Of a stretch of 64,000 nt of DNA, positions 46,714 through 55,314 are shown piece after piece. Numbering within the stretch: the first letter of the stretch is position 1; the number at the start of each line of letters is the position of its first letter. Source of the stretch: Macondimonas sp035325645. Lineage in GTDB: Bacteria; Pseudomonadota; Gammaproteobacteria; UBA5335. Made by a program: the position numbers and the translations under genes. The notes beneath the pieces were generated by a model. It made no database searches. It was not told where the DNA came from and saw only the letters and a program-made list of their open reading frames with translations. The DNA is taken from positions 9,103 to 73,102 of the forward strand of contig DAOKZK010000005.1 of NCBI GenBank assembly GCA_035325645.1. The letters are read 5' to 3'.

Positions 46714-48977
46714 GCCGAAGTTTTCGAATACTCGTAGTAGCGGTAGTACGGCGAGGCGTACAGGCTGCTCTGCCCCTTCGGGTCGTAGGCATTGAATACC
46801 GCCCCGGTCACCTGCACCTGATAGTTGCGCAGCTGCCGGATCGTCGCGTCGACCTCGTCCAGCGTTTGCCGAACCGCCCGCACCACCAGGAACACCGCTC
46901 CGGCGTGGGTCGCAATGACGCCCGCGTCGGCGACAGCCAGCACGGGCGGCGAATCGATCAGGATCACGTCGTACCATTGGCGAACGCTCTGAATCAGTTC
47001 GCTGAAGCCCTTGCTCATCAGCAATTCCGACGAATTGGGAGGCAGCTGGCCCGTGGTCAGCAAATCGACCTTGCCGGCCACCAGTGGGCGCACGGCGCCA
47101 TCCAAGGTCGCCCGGCGAGTCAACACCTCGGATAGACCAGGCTGACGCTCGCTTCCGGTCAGCTGATGCAGCCGCCCCCTGCGGAGGTCCCCGTCGATCA
47201 AGAGGACGCGCTGCCCCGACTCTCCCAGCAGATGCGCGAGGTTCGCGCACAGGAAGGTCTTGCCGCTCTCCGGCGCCGAGCTGGTGACCGCGACGACGTT
47301 GCTGCCCTTTTCCAGCAACGCGAAATGCATGGCCGTCGCCAGACTGCGCAGACTTTCCACAGCCATATCCTGCGGCGCTTCGCGCGCCAGCACCGGCATT
47401 CGGGTGTCGCCGGCACGCGTCGCTTCCCTCACCAGGCGCCGGTTCTTGCCGCTGTAGGGGACGCTGGCATAGACCGTGAGACCGAGCTCCGTTTCAAGCT
47501 GACGGCTGTCGACCACGCCCCGTCTGAGGCTGCGCTGGAGGAAGACGGCCACGACGCCCGCAAACAGGCCCAGCAGGAGGCTCAACAGTACGATCAGCGA
47601 CTTGCGGGGCTTGATGGGCTGCTCCGGAATGGCTGCTTCGTCAATGATGCGGACGTTACCCAGGGTACCGGCGCGGATGATGCGCAGTTCCTGCGCCTTA
47701 TTGAGCAGACCCGTGTAGAGAGCGCTCTTGACCTCGACCTCGCGTTGCAGGCGCAGAATCTCCTGTTGGGTATCCGGAAGATTGCTCGCCCGCGACTCGA
47801 GCTCGCGCTTGACACTCATGAGTTCGCCGATCTGGTTGCCGATCCCGATCATGGTCGGGTGCTGGCTGGCAAAGCTTTGGCCCATCTGGGTGCGCTTCAG
47901 CTGAAGATTGGAAATCTCCGTTTCAACCTCGACGATGCGCCGCAACAGTCCCTGCGTTTCCACGGACAGATCGAGGCTTTCGTTTTTCTTGCGAAAGGCG
48001 TTGAAGGCCTCCTCCGCAGACTCCAACTCGGCCTTGAGTTTCGGCAACTGGTCGTCCAGAAAGCGCAGGCTTTCCTCGGCCTGCGCCGAGCGCCGCTCGA
48101 CGTTCTGACGCAGATAGGTGCGGGCAATGTCATTGAGGATTCCCGCAATCTCGGCAGGATTCTCCCCTTCGAGAGACAGCTGCAGAATGCCGGTCCCCTT
48201 GCCTTGTTCGGAAATGGCGAGCCTTTCGCGCAGCGTCTCGATGGTTTTCAGACGGCTTTTGCGGGTAACCATGAACTCGGTGCCCGGCCGGGCGACGAGC
48301 TCCTGCACGAAGATCTCGACCCTGCTGTCGGCGTTACCGGCTTTTCCCAGCGTCGCCAACTCGCCCGCGCGGCCGGTGAGCAGCGCATTGCCCTCCGGAT
48401 CGCGCAGCTTGAACTGTCCGCCGCCCAAAGCGATCAGCTTCAATGGCTTGCCGAGCCATTGATCGGGCACCTTCATGCGCTTTACGGTGAGGATTTCCCC
48501 GCCCCAGGCATAGCGATCCAGTCCGAGCCAAGGTTCGGCAAGCTCGCCCGCCCGCGCCTGATCAGTGGCCAAGGTTCGGCCCAGAACGCCGAATCGCCGT
48601 GGTTCCACCTCGATATCGAGCACCAGATGGTCGACCACCTGCCCCGAAACATACCGGGATTTCAGGATCTGGATCTCGGTCTGGCCCGGCGACTCCTGCC
48701 CGGCCAGTGCCGACAGATTCTGAAGCTCATCGAGCAGGCTGCTGCTGCCGCGGGTTTCGACCTGCACCAAGGCATTGGCTTGATAGACCGGCGTGCTGCT
48801 CAGTGCGTAAAGCACGCCCAAAAAAACCGCCACTCCCGTGACGAGGATGACGGTCCATTTGCCGGCCAGCAGGATGCCCAACAGCTCGCGCAGATCGATT
48901 TCATCACCGGCGGGGTCCGCGAGTCCCTGAGCTGTCATGCCGGCGTCCGGCAGACCCGTTGTGCTGGATGGTTGCAT
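46710..48977 (-). CDS. wzc: Polysaccharide co-polymerase / tyrosine autokinase (Wzc type)
   Basis: A 755-residue BY-kinase. The N-terminal Wzz domain has a membrane helix (WTVILVTGVAVFLGVLYALS), a long periplasmic part with coiled coil (about residues 280-400), and a second helix (SLIVLLSLLLGLFAGVVAVF). The cytoplasmic kinase has Walker A AVTSSAPESGKTFLCANL, Walker A' LIDGDLRRGRLHQL and Walker B VILIDSPPVLAVADAG. The C-terminus is a tyrosine cluster, YASPYYRYYEYSKTSA, which is the autophosphorylation tail. It is third in a wzb-wza-wzc order, nine bases after wza; Wzc phosphorylation state controls export of capsule or exopolysaccharide. Confidence 0.95.
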   Translation of the reverse strand: MQPSSTTGLPDAGMTAQGLADPAGDEIDLRELLGILLAGKWTVILVTGVAVFLGVLYALSSTPVYQANALVQVETRGSSSLLDELQNLSALAGQESPGQTEIQILKSRYVSGQVVDHLVLDIEVEPRRFGVLGRTLATDQARAGELAEPWLGLDRYAWGGEILTVKRMKVPDQWLGKPLKLIALGGGQFKLRDPEGNALLTGRAGELATLGKAGNADSRVEIFVQELVARPGTEFMVTRKSRLKTIETLRERLAISEQGKGTGILQLSLEGENPAEIAGILNDIARTYLRQNVERRSAQAEESLRFLDDQLPKLKAELESAEEAFNAFRKKNESLDLSVETQGLLRRIVEVETEISNLQLKRTQMGQSFASQHPTMIGIGNQIGELMSVKRELESRASNLPDTQQEILRLQREVEVKSALYTGLLNKAQELRIIRAGTLGNVRIIDEAAIPEQPIKPRKSLIVLLSLLLGLFAGVVAVFLQRSLRRGVVDSRQLETELGLTVYASVPYSGKNRRLVREATRAGDTRMPVLAREAPQDMAVESLRSLATAMHFALLEKGSNVVAVTSSAPESGKTFLCANLAHLLGESGQRVLLIDGDLRRGRLHQLTGSERQPGLSEVLTRRATLDGAVRPLVAGKVDLLTTGQLPPNSSELLMSKGFSELIQSVRQWYDVILIDSPPVLAVADAGVIATHAGAVFLVVRAVRQTLDEVDATIRQLRNYQVQVTGAVFNAYDPKGQSSLYASPYYRYYEYSKTSA

Positions 48978-48985
48978 GGAAAGCC

Positions 48986-50185
48986 TTAGCGGTTGAAGAT
49001 CAGACGATCGGTCTGGAACAAGGTGGTGACGGTCGGCAGGATTTGCTGGATCACGCGATTCCAGCGCACCAATCCGGAACTGGAGACATATACCAGGTCA
49101 CGGGGCTGCAGCTGGAAGGCATCCGCCAGAACGAGCGCGCTGGCATCGCGCAGATCGAGCTGATAGATGTCGGCCTGGACCGCCCCCGGGCTCCCGTCGG
49201 CAAGCACCGTGGGCACCGCCCGGATGACGTAGACCCCGCGCGTATCGGCCGTGCTCAGATTCATGCCCTCGGCACCCGACAAGGCCTCTGCCAGCGTCAG
49301 GCGACCCTGATCCATCATCACGGCACGTTGCTTTTCCACCTCGCCGAGGATGAAGACCTTGTTCTGCGTATTGTTCGGGACATACAAGACGTCGCCGTCC
49401 TGCAGAAGCAGATTCCCCTGGGCACCGGAGTACAGCGCGAGAATGTCGAGCTGTTGCCGCTGACCGTTGCGCGTGAGATAGGCGGTGCGCTGATCGGCGC
49501 GTTCCTTGTCGAAACCACCGGCGAGATTGATGGCGTCCATCACCGTCATGGGCACGTCGGTCACGGGGACGATTCCGGGTCTGTCGACCTCGCCGGTGAC
49601 GTAGACTTTCTTGCTGCGGAACCCCACCACGCGCACATCGACCTGCGGACTCTGGATATACGGCGCGAGCTTGGTCTGAATATCCCGTCGCACCTCCTCG
49701 ACCGTCTTGCCAGCGACGTGCAGCACGCCGACATACGGGAAGAAGATGGTGCCGTCCTCGCGGACCAGACGCCCCATGTTCTGAATGTCCTGGAAATTGC
49801 CCATCGGGTTGCTGAGTTCGGGATGGTCCCAAACCAGCACGTTGAGGATGTCCTGAGCTCCGATACGATAAGCGGTGGATGCTTGCTGTCCGATCAGGTT
49901 CCTGATTTCGGCATCAACCATCTGCCGGCGCGCGGCCTGTTCACGCAACAACTGGGGCGTGACGGGAATGACTCGCGGAATCAGCGTGTCCGCATCCTGC
50001 GCCCCCCCCGCTGCATCATTCTGCGATGCGGAGGAAGCCAGCAAGGGATCAAGAAAGTCCGGCGCCCAACTGCGTCGCGGGGCATTCGTATCCTCGACGA
50101 CGATCCCGGGGACGCTACTGCAACCGGTCAGTGCAGCCACCAACCCTGCACACAGCACCTTCCTGCTTCTGTTCTTTTCGATCAT
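48986..50185 (-). CDS. wza: Polysaccharide export outer-membrane lipoprotein (Wza type)
   Basis: About 399 residues. A lipoprotein signal (VLCAGLVAALTGCSS) leads to a mature N-terminal cysteine, then the Poly_export domain (YRIGAQDILNVLVWDHPELS) and SLBB domains (KVYVTGEVDRPGIVPVTD, then KVFILGEVEKQRAV), and a C-terminal amphipathic helix (LVRWNRVIQQILPTVTTLF) that forms the outer-membrane pore in Wza. The ATG at 50185 is preceded by GAGAAGGGA; a GTG at 50209 is the alternative. It lies between wzb and wzc and forms the exit channel. Confidence 0.95.
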   Translation of the reverse strand: MIEKNRSRKVLCAGLVAALTGCSSVPGIVVEDTNAPRRSWAPDFLDPLLASSASQNDAAGGAQDADTLIPRVIPVTPQLLREQAARRQMVDAEIRNLIGQQASTAYRIGAQDILNVLVWDHPELSNPMGNFQDIQNMGRLVREDGTIFFPYVGVLHVAGKTVEEVRRDIQTKLAPYIQSPQVDVRVVGFRSKKVYVTGEVDRPGIVPVTDVPMTVMDAINLAGGFDKERADQRTAYLTRNGQRQQLDILALYSGAQGNLLLQDGDVLYVPNNTQNKVFILGEVEKQRAVMMDQGRLTLAEALSGAEGMNLSTADTRGVYVIRAVPTVLADGSPGAVQADIYQLDLRDASALVLADAFQLQPRDLVYVSSSGLVRWNRVIQQILPTVTTLFQTDRLIFNR

Positions 50186-50279
50186 CGCGCGATATCCCTT
50201 CTCGCTCACGGAGCGAACGTCGGCTCAGTATTTTTGGTATCTCGAAACGGTCGGCATGACCCCAACCATCATGCCGATC

Positions 50280-50723
50280 TCAGGAGAGTTTCGTGCGCCA
50301 TTCTTCGACGGCCTGCGTGATCTCCTGCATGGCGCGGTCAAAGGCCCGGGGTCCTTTCCGGAATGGATCCTCGATCTGCCGCTTGGACCAACGCCCGAGC
50401 AGATGGACCCGCCCGCGCAGGTGGGGGAATGCGCGCTCGATCCACTGGAGATGCAGATTCTCCATCACCAGCACCAGATCATGATCGTGTGCCAGCGGCT
50501 GATCGAATTGACGCGCCTTGTGCCGCCCGATGTCGAGGCCATGCTCGCTCGCGACCCGGATCGCCTCGGGATGGGCGGCCGATCCGACCAAGGCAGCGAT
50601 TCCGGCAGAGGACACGCCCGCGACCTTCCCCAATTTGCGGTCGGCCAAAACCGCTTCGGCAAGCGGACTGCGACAGATGTTTCCGCTGCAGACCATCAAC
50701 ACCCGAAATTTGCCATTGACCAT
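50280..50723 (-). CDS. wzb: Low-molecular-weight protein tyrosine phosphatase (Wzb type)
   Basis: A 147-residue cytosolic phosphatase. The P-loop VLMVCSGNICRSPLAEAVL carries the catalytic Cx5RS, and IEDPFRKGPRAFD holds the catalytic aspartate. The companion wza and wzc genes downstream on the same strand show that its job is to dephosphorylate the Wzc tyrosine tail. About 94 bases separate it from wza, more than within the rest of the set, so an internal promoter is possible. Confidence 0.94.
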   Translation of the reverse strand: MVNGKFRVLMVCSGNICRSPLAEAVLADRKLGKVAGVSSAGIAALVGSAAHPEAIRVASEHGLDIGRHKARQFDQPLAHDHDLVLVMENLHLQWIERAFPHLRGRVHLLGRWSKRQIEDPFRKGPRAFDRAMQEITQAVEEWRTKLS

Positions 50724-50834
50724 TGCGAGTAAACCGCCGCGGCGTGCCGAGGCTTGACCTGAAGTGGGGCATGAGCGATCGCGCGCCCCGACGATCAGGT
50801 CGGGGCGGAGTGATCATCGAATCGCCAAAGAGAC

Positions 50835-51152
50835 CTAAAGGCTGCGATTGTAAAAGAAACGCGCCAAACCCATGGAAGGACCGCCCAGGCGGCTGCCCGC
50901 TGGATACTCTGTCACGATCTCCGTGCCCGTCCGGCGCGTGACAGTCTTGGTGTTGGTGACCGGATCGGCAATGATCTGCTTCTTCCCCGGGAAGACATAG
51001 ACGGTCTTGCCCGTCGACGGATTGAAATCGATCCCCCAGCCTCGCGTTCCGGTGCTGCCGATCTCAAAAGGAGCAGCCCAAACTGCGCCCGAAAAGACCG
51101 CCGTTGCGCCGACCAGTGCCGCGGCGCCCATCATCTTGCTCACTTTGCCCAT
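50835..51152 (-). CDS. Small exported protein of unknown function
   Basis: A 105-residue protein with a clear signal peptide (MMGAAALVGATAVFSGAVWA, cleavage after about residue 27). The mature part is about 78 residues, basic, with short beta-type stretches (RGWGIDFNPSTGKTVYVFPG, KTVTRRTGTEIVTEYP) and no cysteines. GGAGG precedes the ATG at 51152. It is on the same strand as the wzb-wza-wzc set and 111 bases upstream of wzb. I recognise no family. Confidence 0.75.
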   Translation of the reverse strand: MGKVSKMMGAAALVGATAVFSGAVWAAPFEIGSTGTRGWGIDFNPSTGKTVYVFPGKKQIIADPVTNTKTVTRRTGTEIVTEYPAGSRLGGPSMGLARFFYNRSL

Positions 51153-51209
51153 CGCACACCTCCTATTCGAGGATCTTAAAACCCGGTCTGGCTACGCCCA
51201 AGTTCACGA

Positions 51210-51965
51210 TTAGATGAAATTAAAGCCGAATCCCACGGAAACTGCCAGCTCGGTATCGGCGTTAAACCGTTCGGTCACATTCACGGCGCCTACGGTCACC
51301 GTCATCGGCAGCCAGGAATACGGCGCGATCGAAACGGCAGCGTTTGCGAAACGCCCGGTGTACTCTCCGATCAAGGCGATCTGGGGCGTGAGATAGAGTG
51401 CGCCACTGCCAAAGATGTTTGCGCCATCCTCGCCCGGATCATTGAAAAACTCCGTACCTGCTCCAACCGTGACGATTCCGGCTAACCGGCCCACGGGGAC
51501 CATCTTGGAATACGCTACGTAATAGCTGGGATCGTTGTTGCCTTCCGCGCCACCCCAGACCCCGAAGCCGTTGACCCCGACGGAGACCGCCGAATACCCC
51601 GGCAGGTTGCGGTGGATCTTGAACGAAAAACCGCCTGAATCACCAAAGGAATCCTCGCTGTTGTCGCCGGTCAGGGAAGAAAATCCAATGCCGAACTCGG
51701 CGCCCACATACCGATCCGGATCACCCAGACCAAAAGCCACACCAACTGAAGCATCGAATTCATCGTCTGCAAAAGTTTGGCCAAAAGCGCCGACACCGAC
51801 CGCCCCCCAGCTTCCGCCGAAGCCGACCGGCGTTTCCAACGTCGGAGAGGCAAAGCTTTGAAACGCGATGACGGTGCTGGAAGCCTCCGGGGTCACCTGG
51901 CCCCAAGCCGACGCACTGCCGATCGCCAAGAGTCCTGCAACGCCGCAGCGGTACTGATTCGCCAT
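51210..51965 (-). CDS. Putative outer-membrane or surface protein
   Basis: A 251-residue exported protein: signal peptide (CGVAGLLAIGSASAWG), then a glycine-rich, alternating pattern typical of porin-like barrels (SWGAVGVGAFGQTFADDEF, YVGAEFGIGFSSLTG, YVAYSKMVPVGRLAGIVTVGAG, LAVSVGFGFNFI). The C-terminal residues FNFI end with an aromatic at position -2 rather than a terminal Phe, a weaker Bam signal. The ATG at 51965 is preferred over one 14 codons upstream, because it begins the signal peptide directly. GATAAT 15 bases before the start codon may be a -10 box. It neighbours the small exported protein; no family recognised. Confidence 0.75.
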   Translation of the reverse strand: MANQYRCGVAGLLAIGSASAWGQVTPEASSTVIAFQSFASPTLETPVGFGGSWGAVGVGAFGQTFADDEFDASVGVAFGLGDPDRYVGAEFGIGFSSLTGDNSEDSFGDSGGFSFKIHRNLPGYSAVSVGVNGFGVWGGAEGNNDPSYYVAYSKMVPVGRLAGIVTVGAGTEFFNDPGEDGANIFGSGALYLTPQIALIGEYTGRFANAAVSIAPYSWLPMTVTVGAVNVTERFNADTELAVSVGFGFNFI

Positions 51966-52303
51966 GTTCCAACCCCGTATTATCAATGTGTTATGGCGTG
52001 CCGGCACACACGCGCTGTTAACTCAACATCGCCTCGGCGAAGAACGACACCCCGACCTGTCGCGCCGCGGGACAGCAAAAGACTGACATCAGAAGAATGA
52101 CATTGCAACGATCGAGCATCGCGATAACAACGCAGGGTACCGGCTGAATGCCTCACCGGCCCTGCAGGGCGGTCTTCGGCGGCTCGTGCGTTCCGCTGAA
52201 TGCTCCAAGAAAAGGCGCATCGCGCACTGTTTGAGCTCCTTTGCCGTCCTACCGGCGTAGCGCACACGGGCTCCGCAACCCGCATCAACCAGGCACGAAC
52301 CGG
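51966..52303. other. Non-coding gap next to the pirin remnant
   Basis: About 338 bases between the barrel gene and the end of the pirin remnant. Base use is more even than in neighbours, and short frames on both strands show no recognisable protein. It may be eroded sequence that belonged to the same decaying locus; nothing further can be supported. Confidence 0.4.
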
Positions 52304-53111
52304 CAGCAGCGGACCGGTACAAGCCCCCCGCCTAAGCTCATCCACGGCCTCCGAGCACGCTTGCCGGGTGTTCATGACGAAGAGGCCATGGCGGGCAATC
52401 GGCTGCTCGAGTGGCATGCCGCTCAACAGGAGTCCGTTGTAACCGGTCTGCGCATCGAGCGGACTCGTCATGCCCGGATGGCCGAAGAGCGCTGCCTCGA
52501 TCGCTCAGATGTGGCTGTCGCTGACGACAAACCGCCCGCACGACGGCCCGTCCAGCGGTCGCAAACGCGAAGGCGGCCAACCGGCGGCATTCAGCTTCAC
52601 CTTCCATACGTTGCACGCCGTACGGATGCGCGCCGGGTCGTGTGCCCCCAGCGGTCACGCGGCCCTCCCCGGCGTCGTTGCCAAGCGCGACCGCGGGGCC
52701 CTTCCCGAGGCGATCCTGATTCGCGGGCGCACACAGCTTGTCCCGCGCCGGAAGCTTGACCCAGAGCTCCGCCATCTCCGGCATGCCGCCCGATTCAATC
52801 CCCGCAAGTGAAACTCCTCGTGCAGCACGCCCGCGCCGGCGGTCGTCCGATGCCCGTCGGGCCAGACGCCTCCGTTGCCGGCCGTACCCGGATGAGCGCC
52901 CTGATAGACGATGGTCACGGTCTCAACGGCACAATGCGGATGCATCCCGACCCCCCGTGGGACGTATCGACCGGCGCAACCCGATTGGGGACCCGCGTAG
53001 TCAACAGGCCACTACCGCCTCCCGCTCGATCGAGACGGCTATCTGCAGCGCAAAGCCGTCATGCACCCAGTGGATTGATACGGACGGCAGAATACGCGTC
53101 AGTGCTTTCAT
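52304..53111 (-). pseudogene. Pirin-family pseudogene (multiple frameshifts and a stop)
   Basis: Read on the minus strand, pieces of a pirin lie in order but in different frames. From an ATG at 53111: LTRILPSVSIHWVHDGFALQ, matching the pirin start (HWVGDGFPVR), then an early TGA. From about 52950: GMHPHCAVETVTIVYQGA and TTAGAGVLHEEFHL, with the metal ligands HPH and HxE. From about 52805 in another frame: GGMPEMAELWVKLPARDK. From about 52435 in a third frame: LLLSGMPLEQPIARHGLFVMNT, the pirin C-terminal block. At least three frame changes and a stop make it non-functional. It lies just downstream of the FMN reductase gene on the same strand, the usual place for pirin in such clusters. Confidence 0.8.
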
Positions 53112-53194
53112 CGACAGGTGTGCTCCCGTGGAACTGCTTGCTCGGGACCTCCGCCAAATCACCAAGGCGCATCAACCACCGCCCTCGTCCACAA

Positions 53195-53758
53195 TCAGGT
53201 CCGTGCCAGACGCCGCGTCCACGACGCCAGCGCCGCAAGTTGCCGCCCCATGTGTTCCCGCGTCGCCTCATGCACGAGCTGGCCGTCAGCGTCGAAATGC
53301 TCATGCGCGGCACCGATCATCACCTCCGGCTTGTTGAGCGGGAGTGCATCCACGCAAACCAGGATCTGGCGCAGGTGATACTGCGCCCGCCCCGTCCCGA
53401 TGACGCCGGGACTGGCACCCATGATCGCCACCGGCTTGCCGGCGAACGGCTGATCGGGCGGACGCGAGGCCCAGTCGATGGCGTTCTTGAGCACCCCGGG
53501 AACCGAATAGTTGTATTCGGGCGTCACGAACAGCAGCGCGTCGGCCGCCTGGATCTCCGCCCGCAAGCGTTCCACCGCCGCGGGGAAGTGCTCGGTGCGC
53601 AGGTCTTCGTTGTACAGCGGCAGGTCGCCGATCTCGGCGGTGGTGATCGAGAGGCCCGCCGCGGGTGCCAGCGCCTGCGCGACCCGCAAGGCAGCGGCGT
53701 TATAGGAATCCCGGCGCAGGCTGCCGCAAATCCCGAGCACGTTCAGCATCTGGGTCAT
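53195..53758 (-). CDS. NAD(P)H-dependent FMN reductase family protein
   Basis: A 187-residue flavodoxin-fold reductase (NADPH-dependent FMN reductase, ChrR/azoreductase-like). The FMN phosphate loop is ICGSLRRDSYNAAAL, and FVTPEYNYSVPGVLKNAIDWASR is the second family motif. Such enzymes reduce quinones, azo compounds or chromate by two electrons. GGAG precedes the ATG at 53758. It is 29 bases downstream of the DoxX gene on the same strand, with a pirin remnant following it, and a LysR gene divergent: a quinone- or electrophile-stress type cluster. The reductase itself looks intact. Confidence 0.9.
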   Translation of the reverse strand: MTQMLNVLGICGSLRRDSYNAAALRVAQALAPAAGLSITTAEIGDLPLYNEDLRTEHFPAAVERLRAEIQAADALLFVTPEYNYSVPGVLKNAIDWASRPPDQPFAGKPVAIMGASPGVIGTGRAQYHLRQILVCVDALPLNKPEVMIGAAHEHFDADGQLVHEATREHMGRQLAALASWTRRLART

Positions 53759-53787
53759 GAGTTTCTCCGAGTGTTCGCAAGTTAGAG

Positions 53788-54207
53788 TCAGCGCGCGCCG
53801 CCGAGGGCGAGCCGCCGCGGGCCATGCGCGGCGGCAAAGAGCAGACCGCCGATGAGCGCGGTGTTCTTCCAGAAATGCAGCGACTGCTGATAGGCCATCA
53901 TGGGGTTCGTCTCGCGCCAGTAGCCGTGGAAGATGGGCGTGGCGAGCGCGGTGAACGCAGCCAGTGCCAAAGCCACCCAGCGCGTCTGCCAGCCCAGCAG
54001 CAACAGCGCGCCACCGGCCAGCTCCTGCAGCGCGGCGGGCCACACCAGCAGCTCCGCCAGCGGCATGCCTTGGGCCTGCATGTAGCCGGCGGTGCCGCCG
54101 ATGTCACCGAACTTGGCCAAACCCGCGCCGATGAAGAGCGGGGCAATCAATACCCGACCCGCAACGGGCCGCACATCGGCAAAGACATCACGAGTAAAGG
54201 TTTCCAT
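53788..54207 (-). CDS. DoxX family membrane protein
   Basis: A 139-residue inner-membrane protein with four hydrophobic helices. DoxX features: RPVAGRVLIAPLFIGAGLAKF at the N-terminus, YMQAQGMPLAELLVWPAAL, and ALAAFTALATPIFHGYW, then LHFWKNTALIGGLLFAA. DoxX-like proteins are often encoded with quinone-related oxidoreductases; the biochemical role is unclear. GGAGA precedes the ATG at 54207. It is first in the minus-strand unit that continues to the FMN reductase, and divergent from the LysR gene across 124 bases. Confidence 0.9.
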   Translation of the reverse strand: METFTRDVFADVRPVAGRVLIAPLFIGAGLAKFGDIGGTAGYMQAQGMPLAELLVWPAALQELAGGALLLLGWQTRWVALALAAFTALATPIFHGYWRETNPMMAYQQSLHFWKNTALIGGLLFAAAHGPRRLALGGAR

Positions 54208-54225
54208 ATCGGTCTCCTGATCGGA

Positions 54226-54263
54226 TATCCGCCTCATCGGCGATGCGGTAACTTTAGGCGATA
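54226..54263. promoter_or_regulatory. Inverted repeat in the DoxX-LysR divergent gap
   Basis: ATATCCGCCT and AGGCGATA (arms at about 54225-54234 and 54256-54263) form an imperfect inverted repeat in the middle of the divergent region. LysR regulators bind such sites next to their own gene, so this is a candidate operator; the spacing is wider than the common T-N11-A core, so it is only suggestive. Confidence 0.3.
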
Positions 54264-54331
54264 CCCGTTTTCCGGGCAGCGCCGCGTGGCCGAACGCCCC
54301 GTTCGCCCCTACCGAACACCGAGGCGCACCG

Positions 54332-55263
54332 ATGAAGTACAGCCTGGACGACATCCGCACCTTCCTCACGGTGGTGGAGCACGGCAGCATCAGCGCCGCA
54401 GCGCAGCGCCTGGAGCTGACCAAGTCGGTGGTCAGTCAGCGCGTGGCCCATCTGGAAACGACGCTCGGCGTGGCGCTCCTGCACCGCTCCAGCCGCGGCG
54501 TGCGGGCCACTGACCGCGGACGGCTGTTCCAGGCCCAGGCCTGCGACGCCATCGCCCAGCTGGAACAGGCGGTCGAGGCGGTTGCGGAGGACGACACCAC
54601 GCTCACTGGCCTGCTGCGCATCAGCGCGCCGGTGAGCTTCGGCACCCGCCACCTCGGGCCGATGCCGTTTGACTTCATGCGCGCGCATCCGCACTTGGAT
54701 CTGGCGCTGGACCTGTCCGATCGCATGGTGGACATCGCGGCCGAGGGCTGTGACCTCGCCATTCGCATCACGCGCCTGCCCAAAGAGCCCTGCTGGTGGC
54801 GACCCGGCTGGCCGAGAGCCGGCGCGTGATCTGCTGCAGCCCGGACTACGCGCGTGATCACGGCGTGCCGCAGACGCTCGACGACATCCCTCTCCATGCC
54901 GGCATCGGCTATGCCCTGAAATCGGCGCCCCAGCTCTGGCGCTTCCCGGCCGCCCAGCCGGGTGGATCCGTGCGCGTCCTGACCCCGCGCCAGCGCATTC
55001 TCACCAACAACGGCGAGGCAATGCGCGATGCCGCCGTTGCGGGTCTGGGGCTGGCGATACTGCCCCTGTTCATCGCCGCGGACGATCTGCGCGCCGGCCG
55101 GTTGCTGCAGGTCCTGCCCGATGCGCAACCGGAACCCGATGCGATCTACGCCGTCTATCCGCAGCGCCGCCACCGTCTGCGCCGCCTGAGCGCGCTGATC
55201 CGGCACCTGCAGGCGGCCCTGGCCGGCGAGGCGCCTTGGGAAGTGGCGGCGACGGCCTTGTGA
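54332..55263 (+). pseudogene. LysR-family regulator, frameshifted
   Basis: The first part (from 54332) has the LysR winged-helix domain: YSLDDIRTFLTVVEHGSISA, LELTKSVVSQRVAHLE and ALLHRSSRGVRATDRG. It runs through LDLALDLSDRMVDIAAEGCD and then goes out of frame at about 54787, ending at 54829. The second part continues in the next frame (VATRLAESRRVICCSPDY onward to 55263) and contains the rest of the effector domain (NNGEAMRDAAVAGLGLAILP). A single missing base after GAG at 54787 (GAGCC where GAGGCC would join the two halves) explains it. Either a recent mutation or a sequencing error. Intact, it would be a CrgA/PA2877-type LysR repressor or activator of the divergent DoxX-reductase-pirin genes. 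Confidence 0.85.
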
Positions 55264-55314
55264 TTATGTGTGCTCGTTCGCCGCGCCATGGCTCGTGCGG
55301 CAAGCGGCGACCGG

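Noticed and set aside
47166..48989. A 607-codon open frame antisense to wzc
   Set aside because: Mirror of a well-conserved BY-kinase gene; no protein features of its own.
52808..53785. A 325-codon plus-strand frame across the reductase gene and the pirin remnant
   Set aside because: Arg/His/Gln-rich sequence without family features; the minus strand carries clear reductase and pirin signatures over the same bases.
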